Source: Acidobacteriota bacterium
GTDB lineage: Bacteria; Acidobacteriota; Terriglobia; UBA7540
Direction of reading: 5' to 3'
NCBI GenBank assembly: GCA_902812365.1
Contig: CADDZC010000004.1
Coordinates: 37,287-101,286, forward strand
DNA: 64,000 bases
The translations under genes were made by a program, and so were the position numbers. Within the stretch, counting starts at the first letter, position 1. Each line of letters begins with the position of its first letter. Below are positions 8,408-15,407 of the stretch, piece after piece. The notes beneath the pieces were generated by a model. It saw nothing but the letters and a program-made list of their open reading frames with translations, ran no database searches and was not told the DNA's origin.

Positions 8408-8474
8408 GTCCGCTCAATGCCCGGATGACGGCCACGGCCCTTTGTCCGTCGTCCGGAGGAAATTACCGCCGCCC

Positions 8475-8963
8475 TCACTTGCCGCCCGGCACTTTGGACG
8501 GTGCCGCGGCCTTCGCGTCCGGATTGGCCCGCTGATAACCCTTCGCCTTTTCCCACGTTCGGGCTCCGGTGTAGCCGAGAAACGCGACGCCGAAAAGCTG
8601 CAAGTAGGCGGCGGGAATATCCATGGGCTTCAGCCCTTGATGCAAAAAGGCATTTCCCACCGGGCAGACAATCAGCGAAAAGGCGATCGCCGCGATCATG
8701 ACGTAGAGGAAGGTGGGCCGGGCGCGCCGCACGTAAGCGTCTTCACTCTGCGTCTCGGCGGTGATGTTCTTGGACTGAATCTCCGCCAGCGCCTGATCGC
8801 GCGCCGCGAGGATTTCCTCGCGCTTGACCGCCAGCTCCTGGGCGGCCTGCTGCATCTGCAGCTTCTGTTCCGGCGACAAGTGGAACTGATCGATCAAGTC
8901 GCTGATCGACTTGACCGGGTCGCCCCCTACAATCCCCTTGAAGATGTCGAGAAAACCTGCCAT
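8475..8963 (-). CDS. Holin of the three-TM gene-transfer-release family
   Basis: This 162-residue membrane protein begins MAGFLDIFKGIVGGDP, has a charged coiled-coil region at residues 30-75, then FLYVMIAAIAFSLIVCPVG near 84-102 and a second hydrophobic stretch YLQLFGVAFLGYTGARTWEK. That layout (amphipathic N-terminus, coiled coil, RR-RP before the first TM, GY-ARTWEK after the second) is the GTA_holin_3TM family, named from the Rhodobacter gene transfer agent but common in phages. It would permeabilise the inner membrane for lysis. No endolysin is recognisable in the window. Confidence 0.75.
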   Translation of the reverse strand: MAGFLDIFKGIVGGDPVKSISDLIDQFHLSPEQKLQMQQAAQELAVKREEILAARDQALAEIQSKNITAETQSEDAYVRRARPTFLYVMIAAIAFSLIVCPVGNAFLHQGLKPMDIPAAYLQLFGVAFLGYTGARTWEKAKGYQRANPDAKAAAPSKVPGGK

Positions 8964-9027
8964 CTCTACCTCCAGCGGCCGGGCTCGGGCCCGCCGGCCG
9001 GCCCCGCTTGGGGCGGTGCCGCGGCTC

Positions 9028-9231
9028 CTAAGCCCTCAGCTTCGGTCGCGCTTCCCGCGCCGGCTTTGCCTTCGCTCTTTGCATTTCGACGGTGAGAAAA
9101 AACGCGGCATCGACCAGCGTCGTCAAAATGTCATCGATCGTGACCAGAAGCGACCGCGCCCGCCGCCCAATCCCTCTGCCGGCCGCGACCACATGGTCGA
9201 AAGCTTTTGGACCCACTGCGCTCAGCTTCAT
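9028..9231 (-). CDS. Small phage protein, unknown
   Basis: This is a 67-residue reading frame starting MKLSAVGPKAFDHVVAAGRG, with GGGAGAGGAG upstream. It has a central hydrophobic segment (LVTIDDILTTLVDAAFFLTV) and a basic C-terminus (AKAKPAREARPKLRA). One membrane segment or amphipathic helix is plausible. It sits between a TM protein and the holin, so it may belong to the lysis group, but no family is recognised. The good ribosome-binding site and matching strand support it as real. Confidence 0.5.
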   Translation of the reverse strand: MKLSAVGPKAFDHVVAAGRGIGRRARSLLVTIDDILTTLVDAAFFLTVEMQRAKAKPAREARPKLRA

Positions 9232-9363
9232 CAGTTCGCTCCTCTCCCGGCCGATGGGTTGCCCCCGGCCGAAAACACCCAGTTCAGGAAGACTGCCCGT
9301 CGCCGAGGATGGAACCCAGCGTCACCGGCCGCCAGCATCCGCCGGCCAGGCGCGATCCAGCCG

Positions 9364-9678
9364 CTAGCACGGTGATAGCGCCGACGAGGCAGACCACAAC
9401 TGCTCCGCCCCCAGCCGCTCAGCTTCAATGTATTCGCGGACCACTTCCACGATCTTCTTTTGCGTCCGCTCGCGCTGCAGGCTGGCCGCCACCATCTGGC
9501 GGATTCCCCAGCAGAGGCGCCTCACCAAAAATAGAAACGCCACCGAGCTCACTACCAAAGCGAACACCGCGATTGGCGCCAGTACACCTTCCCACATCGA
9601 GCCGGACCTTGTCCCGGCTTCAGATTCCAGCCACAAACTGCTCGCCACGATGACCGACCCGCCCAAGGCGCTCAACAT
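9364..9678 (-). CDS. Small membrane protein in the lysis region
   Basis: This 104-residue protein has a very strong ribosome-binding site (AAAGGAGGT) before ATG 9678. An N-terminal hydrophobic stretch (residues 4-18) and a clear TM segment (residues 31-54, GVLAPIAVFALVVSSVAFLF) are followed by a basic amphipathic helix containing ERTQKKIVEVVREYIEAE. It may be an accessory holin or spanin-like protein given its place next to the GTA-type holin. The family is not recognised. A competing 65-codon frame (9231-9428) is not supported. Confidence 0.6.
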   Translation of the reverse strand: MLSALGGSVIVASSLWLESEAGTRSGSMWEGVLAPIAVFALVVSSVAFLFLVRRLCWGIRQMVAASLQRERTQKKIVEVVREYIEAERLGAEQLWSASSALSPC

Positions 9679-9717
9679 TTCCCACCTCCTTTGAATTGGG
9701 GGTCAGGGAGCGGAAGA

Positions 9718-10146
9718 TCAGAGCCGGGAGAAGGCCGACGTCCCATGTCGTGTCCGGCTCATTCTCTCCCCAACCCCAAGTTCCGCTCCCTGTCCCCTTT
9801 CCAACAAAACGTGTTCTTCCGGCAAGTCCGGTGCGGCATCCCGCACCGACTTCGCCGCGCGCCGCGCCTCCAGCTTGTCCCAGCGCTGGCGCGGATTCCA
9901 GACCGACGGCGACAATTCGTTGGCAACACTGCGCAGCAGACGCGCTGAGCGCCGGATGAGGAGCTTCTGGCCTTCACTGAAGCGGTCGCCGTGCAGGACC
10001 GCGACGTTCGTGACCTGCAAGGCGAGGAGGCGGAGTTTCGTTTCAATTCTGACCTTTGGCCTCTCCCCCCGCTCCCCATCCGGGCGGAACCGGGCCGGCA
10101 GAGTGACCCACGGACGGCTCGAATCGGTGCGGCCTTCGCCAGCCAT
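9718..10146 (-). CDS. Phage-operon protein, unknown
   Basis: The 142-residue product starts at ATG 10146 (MAGEGRTDSSRPWVTLPARF). The upstream in-frame ATG at 10164 is part of the Shine-Dalgarno sequence itself (GAGGAGGTGGG). The protein is Arg-rich and helical in the middle (ETKLRLLALQVTNVAVLHGD, then LLIRRSARLLRSVANEL). It lies 18 bp after the terminase stop. No domain is recognised. Confidence 0.55.
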   Translation of the reverse strand: MAGEGRTDSSRPWVTLPARFRPDGERGERPKVRIETKLRLLALQVTNVAVLHGDRFSEGQKLLIRRSARLLRSVANELSPSVWNPRQRWDKLEARRAAKSVRDAAPDLPEEHVLLERGQGAELGVGERMSRTRHGTSAFSRL

Positions 10147-10164
10147 CGTTCCCCACCTCCTCAT

Positions 10165-11661
10165 TCACCACGCGCCGGCCGGTATTCCCTGGGCCACCGG
10201 TCGCCCCACCAGGCGCCCCACCTCGGCCAGATGATAGGCGGGTCGCTCGGCGGCCGATTCCGCCAGGCAGAAGGCCCACCAGTGATCGGCGTGGCCAAAG
10301 CGTGCGTCGTGCTCGGCGTCGAAACGCACCTGGCCCACCGAGTTCACGGTCTTCTTCACGCCGCGAAAGGATTGGCGAATGCGATCGTCGTCCGGCAAGC
10401 GGACCTTGAGTTCCTCCATGCGGCGCTTGGCGACCACGGCCAAGGTTTCCTTGGTCGACTGGGTGAATTGCACGCCCTCGATCTGGCCGGGGAAATCACG
10501 CTCCAGGGCCTCGAAAATCACCAAGCCCATGCCGCTCTTATCGATGACCATCCGTCGCAGCAGCGGCATCAAACTGCGCGCCTCGCGAATCTGCTCCGGA
10601 GTCGGCGTATTGCGCATCTCGACCACACCGCGCGTCCAGGTCACGTCCCCGACGAGCTCAGAAATCCAGATGACCGACAAATCATGTTTTCTCGCGATGT
10701 CCCACCCGGCGTACAGACGGCCGTGAGGTCCCAGATCGGCCGCTGCTGACCCCGGACGATCGATGAGGGACAACTGCGTGCTGGCTTCGCTCGAGATGCA
10801 GCTCTGAAAGAGCTCGGGCGATATCCATTCCGAGGCTTGCGAGATGAACTGGCAGCAATATTCCTGCAACCAGGTATCTTCGTCGCAGCCGGCTTTCACC
10901 TCCGCCGGGTCCAGCGGTACGCCCTCCTGCACGGCCAGGAAAATGTCGCACCAGTGGCCGCTCCAGGGATTCACCACCTTCCCTCCCGGTTCCGCTCTGT
11001 GCACCGGCTGTTCCGCCGGCCGCACCCCGGCGTCGAGCCCCAGCGACTTGGCCAGCTCCCAGAACTTCCCCTGCTGGCCGTTGGGCGTGGAAAGGATGCG
11101 CATGTGATAGCCGAGCGAAACCTGCCGGTAGACGGCGGTGAAGATGGCCTGCGAGTCCTTGTGAAAGGCGAATTCGTCCAGCACCACGTCTCCAGTGTAG
11201 CCCCGCGCGGTGTCGGGATTGGCCGCCAGCACCACGATGCGAGAGCCATTGGGAAAACGAATCTCGTGCTGCAGCGCCGACGTTCCCGCGAAGGGCAGGT
11301 TGGGAAAGTAATCGGCCACCACGCCCTTGTAACCGTCCAGCCAGGCCTTGGCCTTTTGCGCGAGCTCGAGCGACTGGCGCTCCGAGCGGGAAAGAAAGAC
11401 GACGATCCGCTGCGGAATCACCAGGCAGCGCCGCACTGCCCAGGCGGCCGTGGCCGTCGAATAGCCGATTTGCGCCGACTTGACGGCGATGGCGAAACGC
11501 GCGTCGTCCTTGACCCAGCGCCGCTGGAAGGGCCGAAGCACGACGTCGTGACGGTCGAGATTGACCTCTGGCACCGCAGCCTCCAGCGCCGGCCCGGACG
11601 CTGCCCGGCGCGGCTGCCCGCGCTTTGAAGTCCATCCCGGTTTTCCCTCAGGCGCTGTCAT
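10165..11661 (-). CDS. Phage terminase large subunit (Mu gp28-like)
   Basis: The 498-residue DNA-packaging motor starts at ATG 11661 (MTAPEGKPGW) after AAAGG; the further open frame runs into the previous gene. Residues 61-68 (KSAQIGYS) are the Walker A-like motif and residues 158-163 (DVVLDE) the Walker B motif. ILSTPNGQQGKFWEL is the coupling motif. The nuclease part shows YAGWDIARKHDLSVIWI, then VIDKSGMGLVIFEAL and a late acidic DAEHDARFGHADHWWA, giving the three expected acidic positions of an RNase H-like fold. It would cut and translocate DNA at the portal. Confidence 0.9.
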   Translation of the reverse strand: MTAPEGKPGWTSKRGQPRRAASGPALEAAVPEVNLDRHDVVLRPFQRRWVKDDARFAIAVKSAQIGYSTATAAWAVRRCLVIPQRIVVFLSRSERQSLELAQKAKAWLDGYKGVVADYFPNLPFAGTSALQHEIRFPNGSRIVVLAANPDTARGYTGDVVLDEFAFHKDSQAIFTAVYRQVSLGYHMRILSTPNGQQGKFWELAKSLGLDAGVRPAEQPVHRAEPGGKVVNPWSGHWCDIFLAVQEGVPLDPAEVKAGCDEDTWLQEYCCQFISQASEWISPELFQSCISSEASTQLSLIDRPGSAAADLGPHGRLYAGWDIARKHDLSVIWISELVGDVTWTRGVVEMRNTPTPEQIREARSLMPLLRRMVIDKSGMGLVIFEALERDFPGQIEGVQFTQSTKETLAVVAKRRMEELKVRLPDDDRIRQSFRGVKKTVNSVGQVRFDAEHDARFGHADHWWAFCLAESAAERPAYHLAEVGRLVGRPVAQGIPAGAW

Positions 11662-11690
11662 CTGCCCTTTCCCCTGCCAACCCCGGCGCG

Positions 11691-12119
11691 TCAGTTGTAA
11701 GCCATCCCGCTCAGCATCGCCACGGTGATGGCCGGCGTGTTCGCGGCGTTGGATTTTCGGCATCGAATCCAGCGGATGGCGTGATTGACGGGAACCACCG
11801 TGTCGGTGGTGATCGACTGCGCCCCGTAGGCCACGCTGCCGTCGCCCGGCGCGGGCGGCTTCAAGGCCGGAATCGAGGCCTGATTGGAGACGAAAATTTG
11901 CACCGCGTCTCCCTCGTTGAACCCGTGGACCACAATGCTGAACGGCAGAATGAAGCGCCCCACATCAATCCACTGTCCTTCGGTCACCCCCGCCGAATCG
12001 AGAATCGTGGTGTTGACCAAGTTGGCGATGGAAGACGCCGCCAGCGTCGACCCCGCCGGCGCCGTCGACGACGTGACCGCGCTGGACTTGGAAAAACTGA
12101 AAAGCCTTCGAAGGTTCAA
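11691..12119 (-). CDS. Phage virion-associated protein, unknown
   Basis: This 142-residue protein has GGAG before ATG 12119. It begins with a basic, Ser-rich N-terminus (MNLRRLFSFSKSSAV), then a beta-rich body (IDVGRFILPFSIVVHGFNEG, VQIFVSNQ, HAIRWIRCRKSN) ending AMLSGMAYN. It looks like a small structural or fibre-type beta protein rather than an enzyme. Placement upstream of terminase is unusual for a structural gene. No family is recognised. Confidence 0.55.
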   Translation of the reverse strand: MNLRRLFSFSKSSAVTSSTAPAGSTLAASSIANLVNTTILDSAGVTEGQWIDVGRFILPFSIVVHGFNEGDAVQIFVSNQASIPALKPPAPGDGSVAYGAQSITTDTVVPVNHAIRWIRCRKSNAANTPAITVAMLSGMAYN

Positions 12120-12180
12120 GGTCTCCTGCTCCTCATCTCGAGATTCTCGCCGGCCAGCCGCTCCGGCTCCGCGGGCCCCA

Positions 12181-12729
12181 TCATGAAGCTCGCGGTTCCA
12201 CGCGGCGTTCCGGCGGCCCAGTCAATCCGATGGCCGCTGAAATCCGCTCCACCACTTCGCGCGTATCAAAGGGCCGGCCCTGCTTCTCCGCCGTTTGCGC
12301 CTCTTTCACAGCTTTGCGGGCGGCGTTGAGCTGCTCCCGCTTCAGCAGCAACTCCTTCTCCTTGACCAGCACTTTGCGATGCTCGCTTTGATACTTCTTC
12401 TCGAGCTCGCGGCGTTTCCGCTGTTCTTCCAGAACCTGGCGAACCTCCGCCTCGCGGAATTCCATCGTCGTCATCTGGTGCAGCAAGAGCGCCTCGACGA
12501 GCTGGCTGGCGTCCGACGACGGGTCTCGGCGGGCTGCGTTCACCAGCTTCGTAATCTTGTTCCTGATCCCCGAAATGATGTCGGCGCGGATCGGGTCGCC
12601 GATTGGCTCGTCTTTGGCGCGCCGGGCCGCCAGCTTTTTGCCTTTGGGGATGCCGGCGTCGGCGTCCGCGAGCAAGGCCGCGCCCGCCGCGTCCGTGTCG
12701 ATCCGCCTCTCCCATTCTGCGTCTGCCAT
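12181..12729 (-). CDS. Coiled-coil phage protein
   Basis: The 182-residue product starts at ATG 12729 (MADAEWERRIDTDAAGAALL) with GGAGCAGGG upstream. Residues 75-150 form a long charged helix (EFREAEVRQVLEEQRKRREL, LVKEKELLLKREQLNAARKA) predicted to be a coiled coil. The N-terminal segment includes DAGIPKGKKLAARRAKDEPI. It sits in the terminase neighbourhood. A packaging accessory role is possible, but no family is recognised. Confidence 0.6.
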   Translation of the reverse strand: MADAEWERRIDTDAAGAALLADADAGIPKGKKLAARRAKDEPIGDPIRADIISGIRNKITKLVNAARRDPSSDASQLVEALLLHQMTTMEFREAEVRQVLEEQRKRRELEKKYQSEHRKVLVKEKELLLKREQLNAARKAVKEAQTAEKQGRPFDTREVVERISAAIGLTGPPERRVEPRAS

Positions 12730-12906
12730 TAAACCCTGCTCCCCCTTGACCCAGTCGGTGGCCGCGAGCCGGTTCGATCCTAAAGAGGCTTCAATCGGGC
12801 ACCGCACTAGAGCCCCGAACCGGCCCGCGATCGCAACTCTTACCGGGCGGGAGTCGCGGGGCCGCCGGAGGAAAGCTGTTCACCCCGAAGGTCTCCCGCC
12901 CGGGCC

Positions 12907-13218
12907 CTACAATCCGATGGCCGGATCCGGCGCGATCCGCCCTTCCGCCAAGTCCACCGCTTTGGGCGTGGCTCGCACGGCCGTCAGCTCGATATCGGCC
13001 CGTCCGGCTCGCAAGTGCTTCAACTCCGCGTACCCGTTCTGGATGAGGTAGTTGAGGTGATACCTCACCCGGCTCTCCTCCACCGGGTAGCCCGCCCGGC
13101 GCATGGCCTGAAGGCGCAGCTCGCTGAACGGCATCCATTCCATCTGCCAGTCCGCCAGAATGCGCAACAACAGGCCGCGCTGCGACTCGTTGCGGACGTC
13201 CTCTGTTAGTGAACTCAT
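12907..13218 (-). CDS. Winged-helix phage protein (copy 1)
   Basis: This 103-residue protein has helix-helix-turn-helix-wing architecture: MPFSELRLQAMRRAGYPVEE (helices 1-2), SRVRYHLNYLIQNGYAEL (recognition helix) and LRAGRADIELTAVRATPKAV (wing). It resembles the second winged-helix gene at 14038-14352, especially the 'H--YL---G---' recognition segment. Such small winged-helix proteins are found near gp26/gp27 in Mu-type late operons. Whether it binds DNA ends in packaging or regulates late transcription cannot be decided here. Confidence 0.65.
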   Translation of the reverse strand: MSSLTEDVRNESQRGLLLRILADWQMEWMPFSELRLQAMRRAGYPVEESRVRYHLNYLIQNGYAELKHLRAGRADIELTAVRATPKAVDLAEGRIAPDPAIGL

Positions 13219-13383
13219 CGCACTCTCTCCCGCGTGAAGCTCGCAATTTGAGATTGAACGGCGGGAAACGCCCCGCCGAGCTCCGGTCCGTCTTCATCCC
13301 CAGGTTGTAACCGGAGTTCCGCCATGGCATTTTCCCGTTGACGTCCGCCTGCCGAATCCAGTCCCGCCGGCCGCCCCCCTCCC

Positions 13384-13974
13384 CTAGGCCGAGCCGGTCG
13401 CGCTCCGGCCATCATCGCGGCGCGCCGGATGGTGCAGATCGAGCAACTTCGCTATCTCTTGCAACTTGGCTGAAGCCGCCGGGGGAAGAGAAGTTCCCTC
13501 GGGGTTGGCCAGAGCGTTCTCAAAGTCGTGAAATTTGCGCCGCATTAACTCCCACTTCCACAGTTTCAGTTGCGTTTCGATGCGGCGAATTCGAGTTTCG
13601 AGCTGAGTTTTGCGCGATCCGAGCAGCGCCACCTGGGCGCGAAGCTGCTGATTACGGCGCCCGAGAGACGCCTCGCCCGCTTCCGTCGCCGCCGGAGTCG
13701 CGAGAGGCGGCGGCTCCAGGGCGGCCTTGGCCAAGCGGGTCAGCTCGGCGGCAATCTCCATCTGACGGCGAAAACGCTGCTCTTGCAGCCCAGGGTTCGA
13801 GCGCAGATAGGCGGCGACCGCCTCGGCGGCCACCTTGCGGCTCGTCCAGCCGCTGGCGGCGTCGGCGACCTCTTGAAAGGTCGCGCCTTCGATTAACATC
13901 TGGTCGACGGCCGTCCGGACTTCCAGCGGCAGGTTTTCCATGCGGCGCTCCGCGTCTTTCTTGCGTTGTTTCAT
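13384..13974 (-). CDS. DUF3486 protein, Mu gp27-type small terminase candidate
   Basis: This 196-residue protein carries LPLEVRTAVDQMLIEGATFQ and SGWTSRKVAAEAVAAYLRSN in its first 60 residues, the helix-turn-helix pattern of DUF3486 (Mu gp27). Members have 'LP-evr--ld--l--g--t--ei---l-----iS-sav-ry'. The middle is a long coiled coil (LETRIRRIETQLKLWKWELM). It lies two genes upstream of the large terminase region, as in Mu. A DNA-recognition role in packaging is the accepted expectation for the family. Confidence 0.75.
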   Translation of the reverse strand: MKQRKKDAERRMENLPLEVRTAVDQMLIEGATFQEVADAASGWTSRKVAAEAVAAYLRSNPGLQEQRFRRQMEIAAELTRLAKAALEPPPLATPAATEAGEASLGRRNQQLRAQVALLGSRKTQLETRIRRIETQLKLWKWELMRRKFHDFENALANPEGTSLPPAASAKLQEIAKLLDLHHPARRDDGRSATGSA

Positions 13975-14037
13975 TGCCTAGCCTTGTCGCGGTTGCAGCT
14001 GATCCCGGACCCCTCCGGCCGGCCCGCCCTGGGCCGC

Positions 14038-14352
14038 TCACTCCTTGGGCTCCATGTAGATGCCCTCATCGGGCGGCAAACGCCCGTCGTGGTAATCGAT
14101 CCCTTTGGCCGTAATCTTCACCAGTTGCACGTTCCGGTGGGAGCGCGGACCGCGAACTCCCTCCACGGCCACCAATCCTTTTTCGGCCAGATACGCCACA
14201 TGAAAGCTCAGCTCATCGAGAGGAACGGGGTACCCGAAAAAGTCCAATTCGCCTTGCAGCAGGGGCAGGGTCGCGGACTGCGGGAAGATCAACGCCAGGT
14301 AGTACAGAATCTTGCCGCGAATGATTTCTTTGTGACGAAGAGTCGTATTCAT
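14038..14352 (-). CDS. Winged-helix phage protein (copy 2)
   Basis: This 104-residue protein reads RGKILYYLALIFPQSATLPL, then LDELSFHVAYLAEKGLVAVE and RNVQLVKITAKGIDYHDG. The order helix, helix, recognition helix and wing ending in 'l-iT-kGid' is a classic winged helix. It is distantly similar to the protein at 12907-13218 and flanks DUF3486 on the other side. This suggests an old duplication or two cooperating DNA binders. The ribosome-binding site is weak. Confidence 0.65.
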   Translation of the reverse strand: MNTTLRHKEIIRGKILYYLALIFPQSATLPLLQGELDFFGYPVPLDELSFHVAYLAEKGLVAVEGVRGPRSHRNVQLVKITAKGIDYHDGRLPPDEGIYMEPKE

Positions 14353-14510
14353 ATGGCTTGTGCCCAGCGCAGCCTCTCATGCAACCTGCGCAGGAAAAAG
14401 ATCCCTTCTACGGCTCGCCTCACCGACGCGAAGCCGCTCCGGCAAACCCAGCTCGAAGGCCGCCGAGCCACAGTCGCCTTTAAGCCCGACGCGAGGGCGA
14501 TTCGACTGAA

Positions 14511-14888
14511 TCATGGCTCCTCACCGTCCTTGCTTGGCGCGACTCGGGCCCCCTCCGCCTCCCCGCGGACCAGCCCTAACACGTTGCGGTGAATGGCCTT
14601 TAGCGCGATCAACATTTCCTGGTGCTCGTAGCTTTCCAGGGAGTCGCGATGTTCCACCGTGGTGGCGAGCCTGGATAGCGCTTCAGCCTGAGACTGGTGA
14701 GCACCGGCGAGTTGCCCGATGTAATCCCGGGCGATATCAAACGCGCTGTCCGTCTGTTCTTTCTTGATCTCCATGGACTTATCGATCCAGTGGTGGGCCA
14801 GTCTCATGAATCCGTAAGCGAACAGAATCAAGATCAGAATGCCCGGGCCCCAGAGGACGATATAGTGTTCTAAATCTTCGGGAATCAA
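14511..14888 (-). CDS. TM and coiled-coil protein at the head of the late operon (DUF2730-like layout)
   Basis: The open frame extends to 15086, but the upstream part is low-complexity and crosses an AT-rich non-coding stretch. The best start is TTG 14888 (product (M)IPEDLEHYIVLWGPG) after GGGTGGC, giving 125 residues. Residues 10-30 form one TM segment (LWGPGILILILFAYGFMRLA), followed by a charged coiled coil (HQSQAEALSRLATTVEHRDS). One N-terminal TM plus coiled coil matches the layout of Mu gp25-type DUF2730 proteins in this genomic slot. The family assignment is by layout, not by clear motifs. Confidence 0.5.
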   Translation of the reverse strand: MIPEDLEHYIVLWGPGILILILFAYGFMRLAHHWIDKSMEIKKEQTDSAFDIARDYIGQLAGAHQSQAEALSRLATTVEHRDSLESYEHQEMLIALKAIHRNVLGLVRGEAEGARVAPSKDGEEP

Positions 14889-15407
14889 TGTCTTGCCACC
14901 CGTGAGCGCGCCCCAACCTCCGCCGCTCTCCCTGTCCTTTTCTCTTCTCTGCCCCTCACAAAATAACCTTAGCAGGCTCGAATGGGACGGTGGGGACGAC
15001 TGAGAAAATTGAGACAAATTTTTTTTGCCTAGCGGAATCAGTCGATTAACCTGTGGAAAAAGCGAGGGCTCGAAAGAATCGCGCAAAAGTGTGGAGTTTC
15101 TCCACGTCGGGGATCTCCCCCGGGCCAGGCCGGTCTGGCCTGAGGGCTGATGGACGTCTCAAGAATTATTCACAGAACTGTGGAAAACTCTGTGGAAAAA
15201 CACTCATACATACTCGGTTACGTATTGAACCCACATAGTTTCTAACGTATTGCACCGATTTAGTTCACACTTGATTAAAAATTCTTTGGATAAAGAATGC
15301 CCGCTACTCTGTTTACTCTTGCGTTAGAAAGGAAGCCGTCTGACGTCCTCTGCTGAACGGAGGAATGAAGCGGGTGCGGCAGGTCTGGCAACCCTCTTCC
15401 GTGCGCC
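14889..15407. other. Intergenic region with DnaA-box cluster and 21-bp direct repeats
   Basis: This 519-bp stretch between the phage operon and the VWFA gene has no convincing gene and is AT-rich compared with its surroundings, especially 15150-15330. Four 9-mers fit the relaxed DnaA box TTWTNCACA: 15052-15060, 15179-15187 and 15191-15199 as TGTGGAAAA (reverse strand), and 15166-15174 as TTATTCACA. Immediately after them come two tandem copies of a 21-bp repeat and an A+T-rich tail (TTGATTAAAAATTC). The region must also hold the phage late promoter and the right end of the element. It could be a replication origin, an element end or both. Confidence 0.45.
15220..15265. repeat. Two 21-bp direct repeats, 25-bp period
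   Basis: Copies at 15220-15240 and 15245-15265 share ACGTATTG-ACC-A--TAGTT, identical at 17 of 21 positions. The 25-bp start-to-start distance places them about 2.4 helical turns apart. The pattern resembles iterons or multiple binding sites of one protein, such as a transposase or repressor. They lie next to the DnaA-box cluster. Confidence 0.6.

Noticed and set aside
9231..9428. 65-codon minus-strand frame MKLSGWGRSS
   Set aside because: It overlaps the better supported TM protein at 9364-9678 and has no good ribosome-binding site.
10147..10164. ATG at 10164 as start of the 9718-10146 gene
   Set aside because: The codons MRRW are the Shine-Dalgarno sequence (GAGGAGGTGGG) of the start at 10146; the rhodanese upstream start at 54268 is rejected for the same reason.
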